Shown: positions 11,331 to 22,740, counted from the stretch's first letter. The stretch is DNA of 64,000 nt from Echinarachnius parma (GCA_037951105.1 JBAMJV010010121.1:62001-126000); one strand, 5' to 3'. Notes: generated from the sequence alone by a model not told the origin. Numbers and translations are program-made.

Positions 11331-12918
11331 GAACCTGCAACTGAGACAACCCACATATAATTAACATGTCAGTTTCCGGCTTTGTCAAAGAAAACGCGTA
11401 CGCGTACGCACGAAATCCCCATAAACAATTTAGATTCTGAATAACTGAATAGTGCTCAATAATTTATACTTATTTTATAAAATGTATATCTCTTCCCAGT
11501 ACTGAAATATAATATTTTATTTACGATGTTGTTATTTTGTAAGCGATAAAGCAATAAAAATCAGCACAAATTGTATATATATATTTCTTATTCTACCAAT
11601 TAACTGCTCGTGTCGTCTGCTAGCAATAAGTAGACGCGCGCGTACGTCTAAGGTGCTCTCTCATTCGCTCTCATCTCATGATAATACATTAGAAATGCGT
11701 GCGTCTATGTGTTTTTTGTACATGCCAAGCCCTAGGTCAGCAGCCGTGTCAAGACCTTTCGACGAAAAATTGATAGGAGAAAAACGACAATATCTCGGGA
11801 AAGAACCATTTTTGGCCGGCATCTTTGTTTCTGGAACATCTCCTTGGTATTTTTCATCAAACGGTATGTATCGATAATCTAAATTCTTTCCCATATTTGA
11901 TATTTTCCACGTGAAATACAAACAAAGAAAAAGAAAGACGTGTGGAGAGAGTGAGAGACACTGACAGCGCATGCACAGTGCATAATAATGAGTGAAGAAT
12001 AACAGCATACTCTGATATATCAAGCACTGCGCTGCATGCACTCTGATATATCGGTGCATCTGTTTCGAAAACATAAACATATGTGTATTATTATTCTCTT
12101 TCGCATCCGAGTTTATCGACTATTCTGTTTGAAACTGGTGAAAGAAATCAAATTATTATCTGCATTATATACCTCTACTCTACTTGATAAGCCTACTTGG
12201 CTAAACAAATCTATTTGAAAGGAGAATTGTAACGCAGCAGTTTTATATTTGAAACATATAGTAGTCTATCTATCTCGTTGTAATAATGTCAGTTTATACT
12301 CTCACATACAGTGGTAGTCCCATAGTCCAGGGGTGGGTACTGTGACTTAGCCTTGTGCAAAGTTTATAGTTATACAGCTTGTTTCACAGTGAGAATTTAT
12401 AGGTTGGAATCATTACATCAGATTCAGACATGTCAGAGACTACTTATGATTGTTTTCTGTGTATGTGGTTGGAATATTCAAGTGATTATTTGATATTGAT
12501 GATCCAATTAAATCAAATTCAAAACTATATATTCTATTTTTAGCCTGGGGTTTTATCCCTTTAAAACATTTCTCAATTACTTTTTTGATAATAAATTATA
12601 TTTAATATGCTTTTTGTGTAGGAACTACATTGTCATTGACACATTAATTTGTTGATATTGTTGATGTGTGGATGATTTTTAAAAATGTGGACTTTATTTA
12701 TGTTTGGAAAGTGAATCAATGTTTATATTTTTTTCTCAAAAGGTAGATCGAGATTAGAGAAGATCGATCTATATTATTTATGTTGTGTTATGACGAAAAT
12801 GTTTTCTATTGCATGATGTTTGGTTTATAAACTTTATGTTTGTAATGATTGATCCAATCAGAAACAGTGGATTTTTAAATCTCTCATTCAGACACACACA
12901 CACAAACACTTGTTAGCA

Positions 12919-12938
12919 CCCCCCCCCCCCCCCCCCCC
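12919..12938. repeat. Poly(C) tract
   Basis: Run of ~20 C residues next to a short CA-rich stretch. Nine or more similar G/C runs occur in the window. Confidence 0.8.
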
Positions 12939-12964
12939 AAATCAAGATTGAGGAAAGTTACTAT

Positions 12965-13655
12965 ACAGTGGAGCCTCTTTATAATGAGCTCTGTTGTAAC
13001 AAGGTTCCTGATAGTGATACAGCAAGATAATTTCACAGGTCCAGGTTAGCCTATACATGTATGTATTGTATTATTTTAAGCCCTGATCATCAGAGGCAGC
13101 ATGGCTAGTATGCTCCCCAGGGAGTTGAGAAAGTATGCAATATTATTGTGTGGGTTTGAAATGTACCCGATGACCATGGGTAATAATAATAATGCGCCTC
13201 GTAATTCCTCTAGATATATGGCGCTTTATAAATGCTTGATATTATTATTTATTAAACTGCAATGTGCCCAAGGTGCTTGTTGTAATGAGGTTTTACTGTA
13301 CTATGGGTCCATTTTTATTAATGAATTTAATCAGATATATTGTTGTATCAGGGCTTAAAAACAATGAAATACATACATAGAACTTGGACCTGTGAAATAA
13401 ACTACCTCCTTGTAACAGCTTGTTATAAAGCAGTGAAAAAAATACACGGGGGCCTCGGGGCGAATTCCCCCCCGAAATGCCCAAAAGAGCCCCGGAAAAG
13501 CATAAAAGAGCCCTGGAAAATTGCATCGAGTTCAATGCAAATAACAAATTTTGAGTGTTATTTTCATGCAGGCAAGTTTGAAAAGCAGCTCCTGAAAAAT
13601 AAAATTAAAAAGTTTTTTCCCTGTTATAAAGAGGTTTCACTCGACAAACTTGCAA
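12965..13655. mobile_element. Composite of pogo-like MITEs with nested repeats
   Basis: It starts with ACAGTGGAGCCTCTTTATAA and ends at TTATAAAGAGGTTTCACT. Between these sit a SINE-like unit (~13097-13270, ending in GGCGCTTTATAAATGC plus a TATT-rich tail) and a second inserted repeat (~13435-13610) that recurs inverted at ~33355-33470. It is a mosaic with no coding capacity. Confidence 0.55.
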
Positions 13656-14435
13656 TACTAGTGTACCATGGTTGGACCGATTGGGAGGGCACACCTATTA
13701 TGTTTTTTAAAATTTTGTTTACTTTTCTTAAATAGATTTACCCGTGTGTTTGTTATTGTTTTGTCAAATTAATGGGGGCACATGGATTAAAATAAATGGT
13801 TTCCTCAGGTTGGCATCTTTACCTTAGAAAAATTATACCCAGATCAGCAATATTATTGGTCAAAGTAATTTTTGTTCTAGAGTACATTTCTGACATATTG
13901 TCAGGTATCATTTTGTTTTAATTTCAACAAACCTCTTGGCTAATATACTGTAGCAGCACCAGTGAGGGCTGGTGTCCCCCTGGTGAGCATATATACTGTA
14001 CCTTTGTTATTAAAATGCATCCCTTGGCAAAACTGCACATTGTACAGAATACTCACCAACACTGAATGTGCCTAATACTATGACAAGCAGTTTTGTTGGA
14101 ATTGGTCGTATTTGAAATTACCCGACTCATACATTAAATGAGAACGATTACTTCTCTACCAAAGTTGCTGATCTTGGTATGATTTTTCTCAGTAAAATGT
14201 CCCCCATCCATTGTTCCTATGGTATTGGAAATATGTTGTTCAATATTTTGGGGCCCACTCCACATATCGCGAACCAAGTACAGTAAAATGTTATACTTGT
14301 ATATTGTATGTATTTAAAAATAGTACTACATGACTGCTGTACTATTTCTTTATACTTGTATTAGCAGCATGTAGTACATTGTATTTTATTTTTGGAAAGC
14401 AAAACTTCATCAAATGTCTTACTGTTACTGTGTTA

Positions 14436-14623
14436 CAGTGAAACCTCATTATACATGTAAGAAGCACCTTGGGCGGCCATTGAATTTACCTAGTTATATC
14501 AGATTTCTAGAAAATGAAATCTTGTTATATCAGTGCTTAAAAAATGAAATACATAAAACCTGGACCTGTGAAATTATTTTTATTTTTTATAAGAGAACTC
14601 GTTATAATAAAGAGGTTCCACTG
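14436..14623. mobile_element. Pogo-like MITE, 188 bp, intact ends
   Basis: CAGTGAAACCTCATTATA at the left and TAATAAAGAGGTTCCACTG at the right are inverted ends, flanked by TA on both sides. The inner sequence AAAACCTGGACCTGTGAAA recurs in other copies. This is the best intact member in the window. The TA target and CAGTGGAACC-type end fit pogo/Tigger (established family pattern; the assignment is inference). Confidence 0.7.
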
Positions 14624-14897
14624 TATTGAATCAATACTGTCACAATACAAACAAAAATATAATAAATTTCACTTCAAAAAGATATCTTTAATACTGTCAT
14701 CATCATCACATACCATCAATCCGAGTAAGTACATTGTAATGTAGGCATTCAGTGGTTCAAACATAAAATTATTTCAATTTTCAAATCAATAGACCTTTTT
14801 GTACATATGGGTCTTTAATGAATTGTACATTCATCAGAAATGGAAGATGCAGTGGATACTGTACGACAATACTCTACTCAGAGAATTGTACTGAAAT

Positions 14898-14921
14898 TTG
14901 AAGAAGAAGAAGAAGAAGAAG
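14898..14921. repeat. GAA microsatellite
   Basis: About eight GAA units. Confidence 0.85.
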
Positions 14922-15066
14922 AAACAACAACTAATAACAATCTCATTGTTATATACTTAATTAATACAATGAATATTTGAGCTTCTTGCTTTTGGTTTTA
15001 ACAGTTTTTTTTCTGACAAGGGTCTTCCTCTTCTGATATAGTTAATCTCTGCCCTTCAACCATAAG

Positions 15067-15806
15067 GGGGTGTATTCTGAAAATTGTCTTTTCTCGAAAA
15101 CTGTTTGACAAAATACGTATTCTGAAAACTCATAAATGTTGTATTATCTCTGAAAGTTCGTTAACCTCTATCAGCTGGCGCACCTTCCCACGCAATTGAT
15201 AAGCGTGTTTGCGCAAGCAGAGGTGTCTTATTTGTAAAAAATATGTATTCTGAAAACTGTCTTTTCTTTTATCTCATCATAAATTTATCACAAATTGTAC
15301 TCATATGCTGTCTTTTCTTTTTGTTATATCTTGTTTTAAAATATTTTAAGCCATTTATTTGAGATTTTGAAGAGCTCCCCATGTTTGCTGTGTGCGTGAG
15401 TGTGTGTATGTGAGAAAAAGTTACAAAATGAGAGTGAGGGGGAGAAAATTCCATTGAAAATCTAACCATATGAAAATCCTATTATTACAAAATTACTCTT
15501 TGACCAAAAAATATAAATTTCTTGCACGTTGATTGGAAATCGCATGTGTGTGCTAAGCTAGTTAGATGCGCGCATTTAAAGAACATGCAACGCATACGCA
15601 ATTTAACCCACTTTGATTGGCTGAGGGGGCAGATTAACATTTTGTAACAACAATTTTGATTGGTTAACTCAGCAATAATGGGCTTGGTCAGGGAAAGAAA
15701 AGATACCCTTAAGACAATTGTCAGAATACCGATTTATGACAATTTTAGCGGTGTATTATCTTATGGACTTATGACAAAAGATAAGACAATTTCCAGAATA
15801 CACCCC
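15067..15806. mobile_element. Inverted-repeat element, 740 bp
   Basis: Left end GGGGTGTATTCTGAAAATTG and right end CAATTTCCAGAATACACCCC are inverted. The motif TATTCTGAAAACT is repeated inside the left end (15118, 15245) and, inverted, near the right (15715-15730). No open frame worth calling. Confidence 0.65.
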
Positions 15807-16414
15807 AAAGATTCTAGAACTTTAGCAATCTTCTCTAAGCTCGAGCGAAAATAAAAACAATGCTTCCCAGAGTACTCAGTACAAGTAATGAATTGTAATA
15901 TGCTTTGCATCAGTTTTTTATAATTGTAAACATTATTATGCTTAGTATATAATGCATTTGAAACCATCTCTGTATTTTGATTCCGATTTGATTGCAAAAA
16001 CTCAACATGCCCAGTCACTAAATATACATATTGTAGGAATTTCCAAATTACATTAATTTCACATGGTGAAACTAATTATCACACTTGGCTCAGTTGGCTG
16101 TGAACTTATGAAGCCTTCAATCAATATATTTTTTTTTCTTTTCTCGATTGGTAAAAAGGAAATGTTTATATAGCAAAAAAGTAAACTGGCAAAAAAATAT
16201 AAATATTAAAAACAGTCAAACAGTCATCTCTTTTGTCAAAATTAAATCAGTTTCTAACTTGAAATTATCTCAAGAAAAAAATAAAATCCTACAGTCATGT
16301 ACATGCTCTTTTAAAAGTCAATGTGTATAATACAGATGATGGTAAGGATGATAAACTTTGTCAAACTCAACAAACACATTTCTCTTGTGCCTTGTTGTTT
16401 GGCTCATGGTATCA

Positions 16415-16640
16415 GTAGAATGAAATGGGTTTTGATTTTTCTAGCATTCCGGAACGCTTTTCGATTGTAGTCATGACTCAATGGGCAGTAGGTGATACAA
16501 TCTGACATCAGTTTTCACTAGGTTCTTTTTTAAAGAAACTATTACACAGCATTCAGACAAAATTATATTATGATACGAATACGATTAAAACTATCAAATA
16601 TCACTTTCTGAAAACATTATGAAGTTGATAGAAAACCTTT
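16415..16640. repeat. Dispersed repeat, second copy at 36200-36450
   Basis: GAATGAAATGGGTT, GAACGCTTTTCGAT and AATCTGACATCA appear in the same order and spacing at 36195-36350. Degenerate and non-coding. Confidence 0.5.
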
Positions 16641-16750
16641 ACTGCCTTTGAAAGTACATCATAACTAAAGGGATTAACATTGGAAATATACATGCACATA
16701 CTCAACAGACTACTCCCTGCTGATTTAACATTCAACAAGGGAGTTAAATG

Positions 16751-17160
16751 GGTCATTCCACGGGGTTGGGGCAATTTTTGTGACATACCGAAAAACTGTG
16801 TCTCCTATCAACTGTAACTAACAATGTTTGCTCAAATTGAGTTTTGCATAAAAAGCATAGCTAACTCTCTTCAGAAGTACTCAAGCTTCATGGTGAATCA
16901 ATATTATGGACCCAAAGTTTATGTAATGTTATATGAATATGATGTCCATGTAACAGTGATAAAAAGAGAAATGTGTAATAAGCAAAGATTTTGAAGAAAA
17001 GCAACTGAAACAGGAACTATTCTGGTAGGGCACTACTATATAATATTCATTGCATACAAATCTTCAACAGATAATTTCATCTTCCATGTGTAGTAGAAGA
17101 TCTCATACCACCGTTACATGGACATCGTCATATTTTTTGCCCCAACCCCGTGGAATGACC
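16751..17160. mobile_element. DNA element with 24-bp inverted ends
   Basis: GGTCATTCCACGGGGTTGGG at the left is mirrored exactly by CCCAACCCCGTGGAATGACC at the right, and the match continues through GCAA. The 410-bp interior does not code. TAAAT occurs near both flanks but the target duplication is not certain. Confidence 0.75.
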
Positions 17161-17211
17161 TAAATACAAACAAATATTCTCAACTGATCATATATGATGA
17201 CATAAATGGTA

Positions 17212-17818
17212 CCCTGGGGTAATGCTGTAACCGATCATCGGATCGGCATGCCGATCCCGATCCGATCATGGTTGATCGGATCATTTTGGCCGATTTCCGA
17301 TCATGCAGAAAAAATCGGAAAAAAAAAAAAAATTTTCTTTGAAAAATGATCCCCAAAAAACATATTTTGGGAATATAAATTAATACCAAAGCAACATATT
17401 ATATCCATATGAATAAGCCCAAGGTAATCTTGTATGGTTATGCTTTCATTTAAAACTGATTACCTCTCCTTTCACAAAATTTCGCGCCGATTCTGAGCTT
17501 AGTCCCATGTGATTCTGAAAGGTTACGCCAAATTGATCACATGGGACTAAGCTCAGAATCGGCGTGATTAATTTTGTAAAGGAAGGTAATCAGTTTGAAA
17601 TGAAAGCATACCCGTACAAGATTACCTTGGGCTTATTAATATGGATATATGTTGCTTTGGTATTAATTTATATTCCCAAAATATGTTTTTAGGGATCATT
17701 TTCCAAACAAAACAAAAAACTTTTTTTTTACCGATCCGATCCGATTTTCATCGATCAAATTTTGCCGATCCGATCAAACGATCCGATCATCAAGGTCAGT
17801 TACAGCACTACCCTGGGG
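17212..17818. mobile_element. hAT-type foldback MITE with 8-bp target duplication
   Basis: The element runs 17220-17810. Its left end TAATGCTGTAACCGATC and right end (reverse complement TAGTGCTGTAACTGACC) are inverted, and the arms stay complementary almost to the centre near 17510. The octamer CCCTGGGG lies directly outside both ends (17212-17219, 17811-17818). An 8-bp duplication and a TAGTG-like start are classic hAT features. Subterminal GATCCGATC-type repeats could be transposase-binding sites (inference). No coding. Confidence 0.85.
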
Positions 17819-17839
17819 TACCAAACGAATATCCGCCAT

Positions 17840-17860
17840 TTTGTTTAATTATTTATTTAT
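17840..17860 (-). terminator. Candidate poly(A) signals for the LAP1-like gene
   Basis: Overlapping AATAAA hexamers on the minus strand (TTTATTTATT on plus) lie ~300 nt past the stop codon at 18158. Signal match only. Confidence 0.35.
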
Positions 17861-17967
17861 TTTTTAGGGCTGTACCAGGGTATAGCGTGCATAAAATCGC
17901 GCGCTGCACTGTATACACAACGCAATATGGTTGTGCTTCGAGTGGACACAAGATGGCGCTACACAAC

Positions 17968-18004
17968 GCGGTACCCCGGGGTACAACGGTACCCCGGGGT
18001 ACCG
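17968..18004. repeat. Doublet of a perfect 14-16 bp palindrome
   Basis: GTACCCCGGGGTAC (17971-17984) is followed by a 5-bp spacer and GGTACCCCGGGGTACC. Each copy is its own reverse complement. The hAT target at 17212-17219 sits in a close variant (GGTACCCTGGGGTA). Confidence 0.8.
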
Positions 18005-18157
18005 CGTGTGTCATCATATGGCTATAACTTCTTTGAATATGCATACATGCACGTGCACAAACTATAATTGTATTGGCAAATTTAGAACAGTTTTGATGTT
18101 TATACATGTACATGTAGTTAAGTGCCACTGCCAAGAATGTTGAATCCAAACGGGTTT

Positions 18158-19288
18158 CTATATTTCTGATACAAAACCAATGTTATTTGAAACCCTGCTG
18201 TGCATTGCCGTAACCTTGTCTTTGGTTAGTTCTTCGGGACATTGTGACCATGCTTGGTTGAGGTGTTCTTGCGCTGCTTCTTCGATATCTCTAGGAGCGG
18301 CATGCAGGGGTACCCTTTTCGTCAGTTGAAATGTAAATAAAATGACCACATCTTTGAACGGCGCATTGTCACTGTCACAGTAACTGTGGAACAGCATAAC
18401 TGCGCAGCCGGGCAACTTGTCAAATTGAGATACTAGAGCCACCTTCCCACCTCTGTCAAATTCTTCCTTGAGTTTACGGTCTATATCAAGTTTTGCTTTT
18501 CCCATATCCTGGAAACCGTGGTTGGCGCCATCGATATGAACAAGATCCTCACTTCCCTGAGTGAACGTTTTGGCAAACATCTTCCCTATGTCTTGTGCCA
18601 CTTCATTTAAATGTTGAGACCCAGGTTGCGCAACTAACATAAGAACAACTGGTTGCTTGATGGACCTCTCATTCTTCAAGTGGCTCCAGGATGACCCTAC
18701 AATCAGATCCCAGAAATGTTCACCCAGGTTTAATTTGGCATACTTCTCTTGAATTACTTCAAGCTCATGGGTCAAGTTCCCATAGCGATGATGAACCGGT
18801 CTATTGCATTTACTTGCGGCAGTATTCTTCATGCCTTGATTCAAGTTAAAGCCTAATAAGGGGAACATTTCTTGACTACCGCATACAAATGCGATTGCTA
18901 GAACAGTGATCACGCCAAGAGGTATACGTAGGGAAGTTGCTCTAGATGTAGATGTGCTCGTTACTGGCTGGGAACTTTCTCTCGATATGCTCTTCTCTGG
19001 CTTAGAACTTGTTTTGGATGTGTAAGAACTTGTTGTGGAAGTGTTTTTCACCTGTTTTTTCTTTTGACCATCCAAAATCTTTTTTGATTCTGAACTACCT
19101 TGCTCATAACTATCACTCTCAGTGTCACTTCCTGAAGATTCCCTCACTTGCCAGGATGGATCATCTTGATCTGAATCTTCAGTAATATCCTCAGTCATGT
19201 CCTGCTCCTTGCTCTTCTCTTCATCTGTAATATTACTTCTTGTTCGCAAGTTGTAGCGCTTTGAAGAACCGTCTTGCTTCGACGACAT
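18158..19288 (-). CDS. TOR1AIP: LAP1/LULL1-like torsin ATPase cofactor, 376 aa
   Basis: One uninterrupted coding exon. The ATG at 19288 sits directly after an acceptor (CTTCTCCAG/ATG), so at least one 5' UTR exon lies upstream; the open frame's 20-codon extension toward 19348 is intron and repeat sequence. Residues 1-120 are Ser/Glu/Lys-rich and low in complexity, as in a nucleoplasmic or cytosolic tail. Residues ~122-138 (IPLGVITVLAIAFVCGS) are the only membrane helix. From ~160 the lumenal domain matches the torsin-1A-interacting protein fold; HSYCDSDNAPFKDVVILFTF near 301-320 is the recognisable signature. Family knowledge: this domain is an inactive AAA-like fold that activates torsin ATPases at the nuclear envelope (LAP1) or ER (LULL1). 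The short N-terminus does not decide between them. A MITE (19321-19836) ends ~30 bp from the acceptor. Confidence 0.85.
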   Translation of the reverse strand: MSSKQDGSSKRYNLRTRSNITDEEKSKEQDMTEDITEDSDQDDPSWQVRESSGSDTESDSYEQGSSESKKILDGQKKKQVKNTSTTSSYTSKTSSKPEKSISRESSQPVTSTSTSRATSLRIPLGVITVLAIAFVCGSQEMFPLLGFNLNQGMKNTAASKCNRPVHHRYGNLTHELEVIQEKYAKLNLGEHFWDLIVGSSWSHLKNERSIKQPVVLMLVAQPGSQHLNEVAQDIGKMFAKTFTQGSEDLVHIDGANHGFQDMGKAKLDIDRKLKEEFDRGGKVALVSQFDKLPGCAVMLFHSYCDSDNAPFKDVVILFTFQLTKRVPLHAAPRDIEEAAQEHLNQAWSQCPEELTKDKVTAMHSRVSNNIGFVSEI

Positions 19289-19320
19289 CTGGAGAAGAAC
19301 AACAAATGAAATATCACATG

Positions 19321-19836
19321 TTAAAGGGGTAGTACTGTACAATAACATTCAAACTAATAGTAAACTCCACCATGTTCGAAAGGTATAGAAAATTACAAAC
19401 GACTGAGTAAAAAGCCTGTTAGTGTTATCATTCAAAAAGAGCCATTAAAACACAAGAGAGCGCTCTGTAAAAAAGCATTGGTTTCAACCATTTTTCATAC
19501 AAAATTATGCATGCGATGTTTTGTCGAAAACTCGAAATAATGATCAGAGAGATCATCAACAACTATTTAAAAACTTCTTGAAAAATTTAGAAAAAGTGTA
19601 AGCATTTAAAAAATATTGTTAAAAATCAGGGAATAATTCTTGGGCCCAGATTTATTCCGATCGGATATATTTATTGATATTTCAGCTGTTTCTGAACCGA
19701 TTTTGATAAAATAAAGTTTATTCTGTCATATTTAAAATTGTATACTCTTTCAAATTTTACACTCAGTTTTTCATTATCTTCACAAAAAAATTATTTCGTG
19801 CAGCACCCTCTATACCAAAACTGAATTACCCCTTTA
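19321..19836 (-). mobile_element. MITE with TTAAAGGGG ends, copy at 62612-63176
   Basis: Ends TTAAAGGGGTAG and ACCCCTTTAA are inverted. The inside matches 62612-63176 in reverse orientation, with shared blocks such as AACGGCTCTTTTTGAATGAT and ACTGAGTGTAAAATTTGAAA. No coding frame. Confidence 0.7.
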
Positions 19837-19914
19837 AGAGAACTAGCTAATTGTAATGGAGTGTTTTCATCACAGGAAAACAATTTTCATAAACATGCAC
19901 TGCTCTGAATGCAG

Positions 19915-19945
<31 letters not shown>

Positions 19946-19956
19946 AAAAAAAAAAT
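19915..19956. repeat. Poly(C) then poly(A) tract
   Basis: About 21 C residues run directly into ~20 A residues. Confidence 0.85.
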
Positions 19957-20170
19957 TAATGTGATTACTGATTAAACAGCAACTTATACTACATTTTGCA
20001 TCACACAGTGACACTGGGAAACAATTAATTTTGAATTTTAGGGGGCTTTTTTGTCAATCTTATAATATTTATAATCTACACCATTTTGACTTTCCATAGA
20101 TGTATGATAGTCATAAGTTGTCTTAGAAAGAGATTGTATGCGCCGACAGCTGACTGACTGAAAACTAAAG

Positions 20171-20737
20171 CTTAAAGTGATACCTGTATAGTGTCAGATA
20201 TTGCACAAAATGACATTTGAGACTTCAATCCTATATCAATATCATTGTAAAATACAATTGAAAGATTTGTGAAAGTTTGAAAGAAAACAAACACTGTTTA
20301 CTTAGTGAAAAAAACGAATATTGAGTTCATATTTTATCACCGAATACTGATGGTCTGCCATACATTTGTCGCAGTAAATAATGATCCGTTTGAGATATTC
20401 GCACCCGTGTATGTTTACAGACGTAGTACAGAATTCATGGAATTTGCACTCGCTCGGCTCAAAGTTCAATCTCCGGAATGTTCTCACATGTGGTGCATGC
20501 GGACGTGTTCAGCTAGGACAATTGTACTTTTTATCAAAAGCGTTGATCAACACTTTTGAAATTATGATTTTCAATGGTAATTATCTTAATACCAAAGCGA
20601 CATTTGAAAAAAATCTAACCCTATTTTATTCTTCTCTTACCATAAGCTAAACAACACGGCAGAAGAGAAACGAGGAAGCTCCAAGTATTTTTCGTGGAGT
20701 TGACACATTACTCATTAGTCTTTACAGGCATCACTTT
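20171..20737 (+). mobile_element. MITE with TTAAAGTGATACCTGTA ends
   Basis: Left end TTAAAGTGATACCTGTATAG and right end TTTACAGGCATCACTTTAA are inverted. A second copy lies at 34339-34699. The middle contains a short run of weak plus-strand open frames that look accidental. Confidence 0.65.
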
Positions 20738-20898
20738 AAAAGTATCCAAGTAAGATAATGCTGCGTTAAAACTCAGTATGTGGGACTACCTATTATTTAA
20801 CTAAACTTCGAATTGTTATTACATTCTACACTCGATTACGTATTAATTTGAAGGTTTCATTGCTCTCGATATCTAAAATAATATTTTACGTAACTTAC

Positions 20899-21080
20899 GT
20901 TTATATTTTTCGTCAAAAATATTTGGATTGAAAGGAACAAATGTCGACAGTCTTTCAGATTGCACTCGTCGAGAAAGAACTTCAACTCCACGATACGCAC
21001 CGGAGGGTAGCCACTACCCAGTATGATATTGCGGTACGTAGCTAGCACTGCAGCAGCATGCATGCAGTGCAGTGTGCACA
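20899..21080 (-). other. Candidate 5' UTR exon of the LAP1-like gene
   Basis: A donor GTAAGT (ACTTAC on plus at 20893-20898) lies upstream of the acceptor next to the LAP1-like ATG. The 5' limit is unknown. Confidence 0.2.
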
Positions 21081-21289
21081 TAATTATGGCGCGCCCTGGC
21101 CCTAGACTTTTCTAGGGGTGCATTATATCTGAGCTGCAGGTGCATCCATGCGCTAAATGCCGCCGTGTGTCGTACGTTGATCTCGAGCGCGCGCTTTCTG
21201 TATCTGCCGCGTCGGCGGAATGATGAGAATAATCCCGAATCCCAAGGCCAAGGTTCGATCGAGATAAGGCGCAGACAGATCTAGGACAG

Positions 21290-21500
21290 GCCCGTAGCCA
21301 GGGGGGGGGGGGGGGGTGCGTTGGGAAGAAAGGTCCACTTTTGACGGTCTCGAGTCCACTTATAACATGGTCTATGCTGCGAGAAAACAAAATTGACGAT
21401 GGATTCCTACCCCCACCCCGATTGCCTTGGTCTCGAAATATTTCGGCAGGTGGTCTCGGCAGCGAAAAAATTGGTATCGGACCCGTTTTTGAAAATTAGG
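21290..21500. repeat. CCCGTAGCCAGG/poly(G) repeat fragment
   Basis: CAGGCCCGTAGCCAGG is followed by a G-run (21301-21316) and TCTCG-rich sequence. It resembles the hAT-like element end at 51028 (CAGTGGCATACCCAGG plus G-runs). No opposite end was found. Confidence 0.4.
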
Positions 21501-21828
21501 AACCCCCCGTGCGTCTAGGATGGACCAATTACTGTATAACATTCTTTATAATATACACTGATAGCAGATTTTGTTAATTTATATTTCTAAAAATATATAT
21601 TTAGCTCCTTACTAAACTTTCTTCATACTTCCTAAAGTTTATGCAGCTTTCTTTACAATTTTACTTCAGATATTTTGTTTAATCTATAGTAATGATGTCA
21701 TCCTTGTTTTTAGTTAATTTATGTTGGCCACACGAATTATATGATGACCAATTTAAAATATGAATTTGCACGACAATGCCTTCATTTGAATTCAAATTTG
21801 GAGGAAACTGACCAGAAACATATATCAC

Positions 21829-21957
21829 TGCAAAAACAAGGGTGTTAAATTGGTGTTAAATTAACACCACTGGTATCTATATTGGTCTACACCAGGCTGG
21901 TGTGGACCAATATAGATACCAGTATAGTGTTAATTTAAAACCCTAATTTTTGCAGTT
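21829..21957. mobile_element. Hairpin MITE with CTGCAAAAA ends
   Basis: CACTGCAAAAACAAGGGTGTT is mirrored by AACCCTAATTTTTGCAG. The centre is a near-perfect hairpin with CTGGTATCTATATTGGTC and GACCAATATAGATACCAG. ~130 bp. Confidence 0.75.
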
Positions 21958-21961
21958 AAGA

Positions 21962-22045
21962 TAGGCTTCTCCGGGAATCGAACCCAAGACCTCCTGATTG
22001 CTACACCGGTGCTCTAACCAATTACCATTGAGCTACATAGCCTTG
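21962..22045 (-). repeat. tRNA-like SINE head
   Basis: The minus strand has an A-box-like TAGCTCAATGGTAATTGG and a B-box GGTTCGATTCCCGG at tRNA spacing, and starts GGCTATG. The acceptor strands do not pair fully, so a working tRNA is unlikely. A relative lies on the plus strand at 22684-22740. Confidence 0.5.
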
Positions 22046-22164
22046 TTGATGATGGTCCTCCCGAGTTAGAAAAACTCTTTGGAATGTCGATGGTCTGAAG
22101 CTAGTATATAAACCTGACACAAACCCGAGGGATATAAAAAATAATCATACTCATAATATAACGG

Positions 22165-22345
22165 GTATTTATATAGTGTCATTCCCGTGAGGATCAAAGC
22201 GCGTTACACTAAAATTATTACACCTGTCAACAACATACATGCATAAACACTGCAACCCAGTTCCTACATACAAAGTGCGCAATTTACACTCCCTAGGGAG
22301 TGTTCCAGCCATTCGCCTATAAGGCGCACACAGTGCTAAAAGGAA
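22165..22345 (-). repeat. Dispersed SINE-like unit
   Basis: GTATTTATATAGTGTCATTC and GATCAAAGCGC followed by CTCCCTAGGGAGTG resemble the common invertebrate SINE tail ...GGCGCTATATAAAT seen at ~13217, ~41060 and ~42402. Divergent. Confidence 0.35.
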
Positions 22346-22683
22346 CCACGTTCCCATCTTTCCTTAATTTTACAAAATGCATTGTTGATAAGTGTTACGA
22401 GTTTTGTAGAATTAATTATGCAGATAAACATAGAAAGAACTCAATAAAATGTAGTCCCATTTAAGTCACATTAATTTTCATGAACTTAGACTATTTTTTT
22501 TATTATTAACGTGTACAATGTGCTTGTCAGAGTAGAGTTGAACAAATATACACGAATCGTTTTCGATTCCAGGATATTCATTTTGATGCACGCAAGTGAT
22601 ACATGCAGAGCGCGCGTTGTCTACAAACTTGCTAATATGAATAGCGCCACCTCCGTGCTTTGGTCTGACACAAATAATATTTA

Positions 22684-22740
22684 GGTTATAGCACCGGTCT
22701 AGCAATCTGGGGTCTCTGGTTCGATTCCCGGCATAACCCG
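22684..22740 (+). repeat. tRNA-like SINE fragment
   Basis: AGCACCGGTCTAGCAATCTG followed by TGGTTCGATTCCCGG (B-box) repeats the 3' half of the unit at 21962-22045 in the other orientation. The 5' half is missing. Confidence 0.45.

Larger units (their letters stand above)
9966..12960. other. Gene-free spacer with possible 5' UTR exon
   Basis: Nothing here codes convincingly. 10690-10930 is the inverted partner of the repeat at 5940-6165. 11390-11412 is a CGTACG-rich self-complementary stretch. 11676-12080 is open on the minus strand but lacks any family signature. Confidence 0.5.

Noticed and set aside
11676-12080. 134-aa minus-strand frame near a possible CREC promoter
   Set aside because: No family signature, no supporting splice context, and codon use like the surrounding AT-rich sequence.
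19289-19348. N-terminal 20-codon extension of the LAP1-like protein
   Set aside because: The sequence contains a polypyrimidine tract and acceptor AG directly before the internal ATG, and its far end is the terminus of a MITE.
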